In this document: one piece after another, positions 5,794 to 8,903 of the stretch
How positions within the stretch are numbered: the stretch's first letter is position 1
Layout: each line of letters begins with the position of its first letter
Origin: Candidatus Izemoplasma sp.
Lineage (GTDB): Bacteria; Bacillota_I; Bacilli_A; Izemoplasmatales; Izemoplasmataceae
Direction of reading: 5' to 3'
Assembly: GCA_029939615.1 (NCBI GenBank)
Contig: JAOZSP010000036.1
Coordinates: 1-8,903 of the forward strand
Length of the DNA: 8,903 nucleotides
Program-made: the position numbers and the translations under genes
The notes under the pieces: model-generated
Database searches by the model: none
What the model was told of the DNA's origin: nothing
What the model saw: only the letters and a program-made list of their open reading frames with translations

Positions 5794-7536
5794 ATGAAAA
5801 TGGCTAAAATAAAAATCAATAACATTGATTTAGAAGTACCTTACGGAACAACCATTTTAGATGCAGCTAAATTAGTTGGTATTCATATACCAACGCTATG
5901 TCACTTAGATTTATGTGATTTTGGTGTTGTAAATAAAGTAGCTAGTTGTCGTGTATGTGTAGTTGAAGTAGAAAAAAGAAATACTTTAGTACCAAGTTGC
6001 GCTGAAATGGTATACGATGGTATGGTAATAAAAACAGACAGTTTAAAAGCAATTAGTGCTAGAAGAACAAACTTAGAACTACTTCTAAGTAACCATCCTT
6101 TCGAATGCTTAACATGTATGAAAAATCTTGACTGTGAATTGCAATCACTTGCTCAAGAATTAAACATAAGAGAAATCCATGCAACTGGTAAAAAAATGGA
6201 TCATCCAATTGACACATCAAGTAGTGCAATTGTAAAAGATCCTAACAAATGTGTTATGTGTCGTCGTTGCGAAACAATGTGTAATGACGTACAAACTGTT
6301 GGAGTACTAAGTGGAATAGATCGTGGATTTAACGCAGTTGTCGGAACTGCTTTCCATCTTGAAATTATTGATACATCTTGTACTTACTGTGGACAATGTG
6401 TTGCTGTATGTCCTACTGCTGCTTTAACTGAAAGAAATGACTTGCCTAATGTTTGGCGCATTTTATCACGTGAAAGAAATCATGTAGTAGTCCAAGTAGC
6501 ACCTGCTGTTAGAGTAGCAATTGGTGAAATGTTTGGTATGGAACCAGGAACAATCTCTACAGGTAAAATAGTTACAGCTTTAAGAAGACTTGGATTTGAC
6601 GCAGTCTTTGATACAAACTTTGCAGCAGACTTAACAATTATGGAAGAAGCTACTGAACTTGTTCACAGAATACAACACGGAGGTAGATTACCAATGTTAA
6701 CCTCATGTTGTCCAGCTTGGGTAAAATTCTTTGAACATCAATTTCCTGATTTACTAGATATTCCATCGACATGTAAATCACCACAAACAATGTTAGGAGC
6801 AATTGCAAAAACTTATTATGCTGAAAAAATAAAAGTTCCTTCACATCGTGTAAAAGTAGTTTCAATAATGCCTTGTATTGCTAAAAAAGCAGAAAGCTCA
6901 AGAACTGAACTTTCAAAAGAAGAGATTCTAAATGTTGATTATGTTCTATCAACAAGAGAATTTGGAAATATGATAAAAGAAGCGGGAATCGAATTTGATA
7001 AATTACCCGATTCAGAATTTGACAGTATTTTAGGTGAATCTACTGGTGCTGGAGCCATCTTCGGTACAACTGGTGGAGTTATTGAAGCAGCTGTTCGTAC
7101 AGCTTCTGAAATGATAACTGGTGAAACACTAGAAAAAATCGATTTTGAATCATTACGCGGATTAGAAGGTATTCGTGAAGCAGAAGTTCAAATCGGAGAT
7201 TTGAACCTAAAAATAGGAATAGCGCATGGCCTTGGAAACGCTCGTAAACTACTTGAAGCAATTCAAAGAGGGGAAGCTAATTACCATGCAATAGAAATCA
7301 TGGCTTGTCCAGGAGGATGTATTGGTGGAGGCGGACAACCTTACCATCATGGCGATCAAAACGTCATTAAAAAACGTCAAGAAGCAATCTATAAAATTGA
7401 TCGCAATATGCCAAGAAGAAAATCGCATGAAAATAAAATGGTACTAAAACTATATGAAGATTACTTAGGTGAACCTTATGGTAAAATAGCTCACGAATTA
7501 CTACATACTTGTTATACACCAGGAGAGAAAATATAA
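5794..7536 (+). CDS. hndD: HndD/HydA-type [FeFe]-hydrogenase catalytic subunit
   Basis: Carries the H-cluster that reversibly makes H2 from protons and electrons. At 580 residues it matches HndD (about 585) and Clostridium CpI (574). In order: a plant-type [2Fe-2S] domain (Cys36, Cys52, Cys55, Cys69, with a few extra residues between the first two ligands); a His-ligated [4Fe-4S] site (His101, Cys105, Cys108, Cys114); two [4Fe-4S] clusters (Cys153/156/159/163 and Cys196/199/202/206); the H domain with TSCCPAW (303-309), MPCIAKKAE (359-367) and MACPGGCIGGG (503-513); and the small-subunit-like C-terminal region (about 522-575). H-cluster ligands are Cys306, Cys361, Cys505 and Cys509, spaced exactly as in CpI. 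The proton-path residues Cys305, Glu285, Glu288, Ser325 and Arg292 are all present. No signal peptide is seen, so the enzyme is cytosolic. It should be active if the HydE/F/G maturases are encoded elsewhere. Confidence 0.96.
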   Translation: MKMAKIKINNIDLEVPYGTTILDAAKLVGIHIPTLCHLDLCDFGVVNKVASCRVCVVEVEKRNTLVPSCAEMVYDGMVIKTDSLKAISARRTNLELLLSNHPFECLTCMKNLDCELQSLAQELNIREIHATGKKMDHPIDTSSSAIVKDPNKCVMCRRCETMCNDVQTVGVLSGIDRGFNAVVGTAFHLEIIDTSCTYCGQCVAVCPTAALTERNDLPNVWRILSRERNHVVVQVAPAVRVAIGEMFGMEPGTISTGKIVTALRRLGFDAVFDTNFAADLTIMEEATELVHRIQHGGRLPMLTSCCPAWVKFFEHQFPDLLDIPSTCKSPQTMLGAIAKTYYAEKIKVPSHRVKVVSIMPCIAKKAESSRTELSKEEILNVDYVLSTREFGNMIKEAGIEFDKLPDSEFDSILGESTGAGAIFGTTGGVIEAAVRTASEMITGETLEKIDFESLRGLEGIREAEVQIGDLNLKIGIAHGLGNARKLLEAIQRGEANYHAIEIMACPGGCIGGGGQPYHHGDQNVIKKRQEAIYKIDRNMPRRKSHENKMVLKLYEDYLGEPYGKIAHELLHTCYTPGEKI

Positions 7537-7542
7537 GCCATT

Positions 7543-7584
7543 AAAAAGAACTCAAAGCATAATAACGCTTTGAGTTCTTTTTTT
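7543..7584. terminator. Bidirectional rho-independent terminator
   Basis: A 16-bp perfect stem (7543-7558 with 7567-7582; core GAACTCAAAGC / GCTTTGAGTTC) surrounds the 8-base loop ATAATAAC. A T run follows on the plus strand, and a matching T run lies on the minus strand. It begins six bases after the hndD stop and lies 16 bases past the stop of the convergent flavoprotein gene, so it serves both. Confidence 0.93.
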
Positions 7585-7600
7585 ATAATATATTAATAAT

Positions 7601-8903
7601 TTACTTATTTATTTTACGACTAGCAATTTCAGCTGCTTTTATTAAAGGATAAGCTGCTGGTGATGCTGTCAACATTGGTTGTGTTCCTATTTGTGAACAA
7701 AGTAAATCAGAAACAGTCATTTTGTTTTGAATAATAAAACCAAGAACATTTGTTAGTTCTCCAATACTAGTTCCCCCTACTACTTCTGCCCCTAAAATTA
7801 ATCCATTAGATTTGTTAACAACCAATTTACATGATTGAGAATGAGCATCAGACAACTTTCCTGGATGTCTATCCATTCCTTTAAATAATGCAGTAATAAT
7901 TTTAAATCCTTCAAGTGAAGCTCTTTTTTCTGTCATTCCAGCTACACCAAATGATGTCTCTCCAATTGAAGTAGAATAAATACCAATTGTACCATTAAAA
8001 GTTTTTATTGTTGATAACTCATATAAGTTCATACCAGCAACTCGTGCTTCAGCACAAGCTGTTGAAGCTAACATTATCGGTGTAATTTTACCAGTAACAA
8101 AATCTCTTTTTTGAGCACAGTCTCCTGCTGCAAAAATATCTTTTTGATGTGTTCTCATAAATGTATCTACCTTAATAGAACCTTGTTTATTAACACTAAT
8201 ACCTGATTTTTTTGCCAGTTCAATATTTGGAATATATCCTATTGATAATACAACAGCGTCCACTTTAACTATTTCACCGTTTTCTAATAATATTGATTCA
8301 ACTTTCCCATTTCCTTGAATTTCCTTAACTCTAACTCCCGCTCTTATTTTAACACCTCTATCTGTTAAAATATCTTCGGCTATTATTGAAGTATCCTTAT
8401 CAAAAGATGCACCTAAAATATGCTCTTGAGCTTCAAATAATAATACTTCTTTATCACTTTTATTTAACTCGTCAGATAACTCAACACCAATGAATCCAGC
8501 GCCAAGTACTGCTATTGTTTTTAAATCTTTAATTTGTGATTGAAAACTATCTAAGTAATCCTTATTCTTAGGTACAATAAAAACATTATCTAATTCAATT
8601 CCTTTAATAAAATGAGGTACAAAAGGTTTAGAACCTGTCGCTACAATAAGTTTTTCATATCCGATTTCAGATCCATCATTAATAGTTAATGTATGACTTT
8701 CCACATCAATATTTATAACTTCAGCTACTTTAATATTAATCCCTAACTTAAGTAATCCCGCATCAGGCATAATATTACTATTTGAACTTTCTAAAGACCC
8801 AAAGATATAAGGGATTCCACAAGGAATCATGACCTTTTCTTCTTTTCTTATTACTAAAACATCTTTTTCTGAGTAAAATGACTTAGCTGTTGCAGCTGCG
8901 ACT
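7601..8903 (-). CDS. FAD/NAD(P)H disulfide oxidoreductase (NADH oxidase / CoA-disulfide reductase-like), N-terminus beyond window
   Basis: A flavoprotein of the group that uses NAD(P)H to reduce O2, CoA disulfide or related disulfides or persulfides. The frame is open past ATG 8830 to the window edge, and the upstream residues (VAAATAKSFYSEKDVLVI) match the family's FAD-binding region. The true start is therefore outside, and about 10-15 residues with the first GxGxxG are missing. Of the 433 visible residues, Cys28 in IPCGIPY is the single redox cysteine typical of this group. ATGSKP lies at 88-93, the NAD(P)H motif GAGFIGVE at 134-141 and the FAD motif IFAAGDCA at 256-263. The C-terminal dimerisation domain begins at about 305 and includes HPG (346-348) and QIGTQPMLTASPAAYP. 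No rhodanese domain is fused. The substrate cannot be told from sequence. It converges on the hydrogenase operon and shares its terminator. Confidence 0.88.
   Translation of the reverse strand, partial: VAAATAKSFYSEKDVLVIRKEEKVMIPCGIPYIFGSLESSNSNIMPDAGLLKLGINIKVAEVINIDVESHTLTINDGSEIGYEKLIVATGSKPFVPHFIKGIELDNVFIVPKNKDYLDSFQSQIKDLKTIAVLGAGFIGVELSDELNKSDKEVLLFEAQEHILGASFDKDTSIIAEDILTDRGVKIRAGVRVKEIQGNGKVESILLENGEIVKVDAVVLSIGYIPNIELAKKSGISVNKQGSIKVDTFMRTHQKDIFAAGDCAQKRDFVTGKITPIMLASTACAEARVAGMNLYELSTIKTFNGTIGIYSTSIGETSFGVAGMTEKRASLEGFKIITALFKGMDRHPGKLSDAHSQSCKLVVNKSNGLILGAEVVGGTSIGELTNVLGFIIQNKMTVSDLLCSQIGTQPMLTASPAAYPLIKAAEIASRKINK

Noticed and set aside
8828..8830. ATG 8830 as the true start of the flavoprotein gene
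   Set aside because: The frame continues upstream to the window edge with residues matching the family's FAD-binding N-terminus, and no ribosome site precedes this ATG.
1..8903. Alternative genetic code (TGA as Trp)
   Set aside because: All visible Trp codons are TGG and no gene contains in-frame TGA. The absence of TGA stops (none of seven) is compatible with AT-rich TAA preference.

Overview
The window is AT-rich DNA of a low-GC, fermentative, anaerobic bacterium of the Firmicutes/Mollicutes side. Proteins read with the standard code: Trp is TGG, and the seven visible stops are six TAA and one TAG. Strong AGGAGG-type ribosome sites also fit. The family mix (HndABCD-type [FeFe]-hydrogenase, DUF438/hemerythrin/PAS protein, Xpt, NADH oxidase/CoA-disulfide-reductase-like flavoprotein) would suit a Clostridia-like lineage or a free-living Mollicutes relative such as Izemoplasmatales. 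That placement is inference from gene content, not proof.

Layout. Positions 1-1498 (minus strand) hold two adjacent genes: a DUF438-hemerythrin-PAS protein, then a DUF454 (YbaN-like) membrane protein that runs off the left edge. Positions 1499-1740 are intergenic, with the xpt terminator and a possible promoter for the DUF438 gene. Positions 1741-2733 (minus) hold xanthine phosphoribosyltransferase (xpt), preceded by a small membrane protein of unknown function. A 381-bp divergent control region (2734-3114) follows. Positions 3115-7536 (plus) are a tight four-gene operon, hndA-hndB-hndC-hndD. A 16-bp perfect stem terminator (7543-7584) separates it from a convergent FAD/NAD(P)H disulfide oxidoreductase gene (7601 to the right edge, minus), which lacks only its N-terminal codons.

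How the genes work together. The four hnd genes encode a soluble NAD(H)- and ferredoxin-linked [FeFe]-hydrogenase: HndA (NuoE-like), HndB (small thioredoxin-fold ferredoxin-like protein), HndC (NuoF-like FMN/NADH subunit with added iron-sulfur domains) and HndD (catalytic H-cluster subunit). All H-cluster ligands and the known proton-path residues are present, so the enzyme looks intact. It probably disposes of fermentation electrons as H2, using NADH together with reduced ferredoxin, or runs in reverse. The HydE/F/G maturases it needs are not in this window. The flavoprotein opposite it also handles NAD(P)H and may defend against oxygen or disulfide stress.

The most interesting non-coding signal is in the control region. 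A perfect 18-bp palindrome covers the -35 element of a good promoter for the hydrogenase operon. It is preceded by a longer inverted repeat with the same TTGAAA/TTTCAA arms and followed by a third inverted repeat in the leader. I found no mobile element, CRISPR array, tRNA or rRNA. No clearly new multi-gene system is visible; the novelty candidates are the hydrogenase control region, the cysteine-poor HndB and the unknown 116-residue membrane protein.
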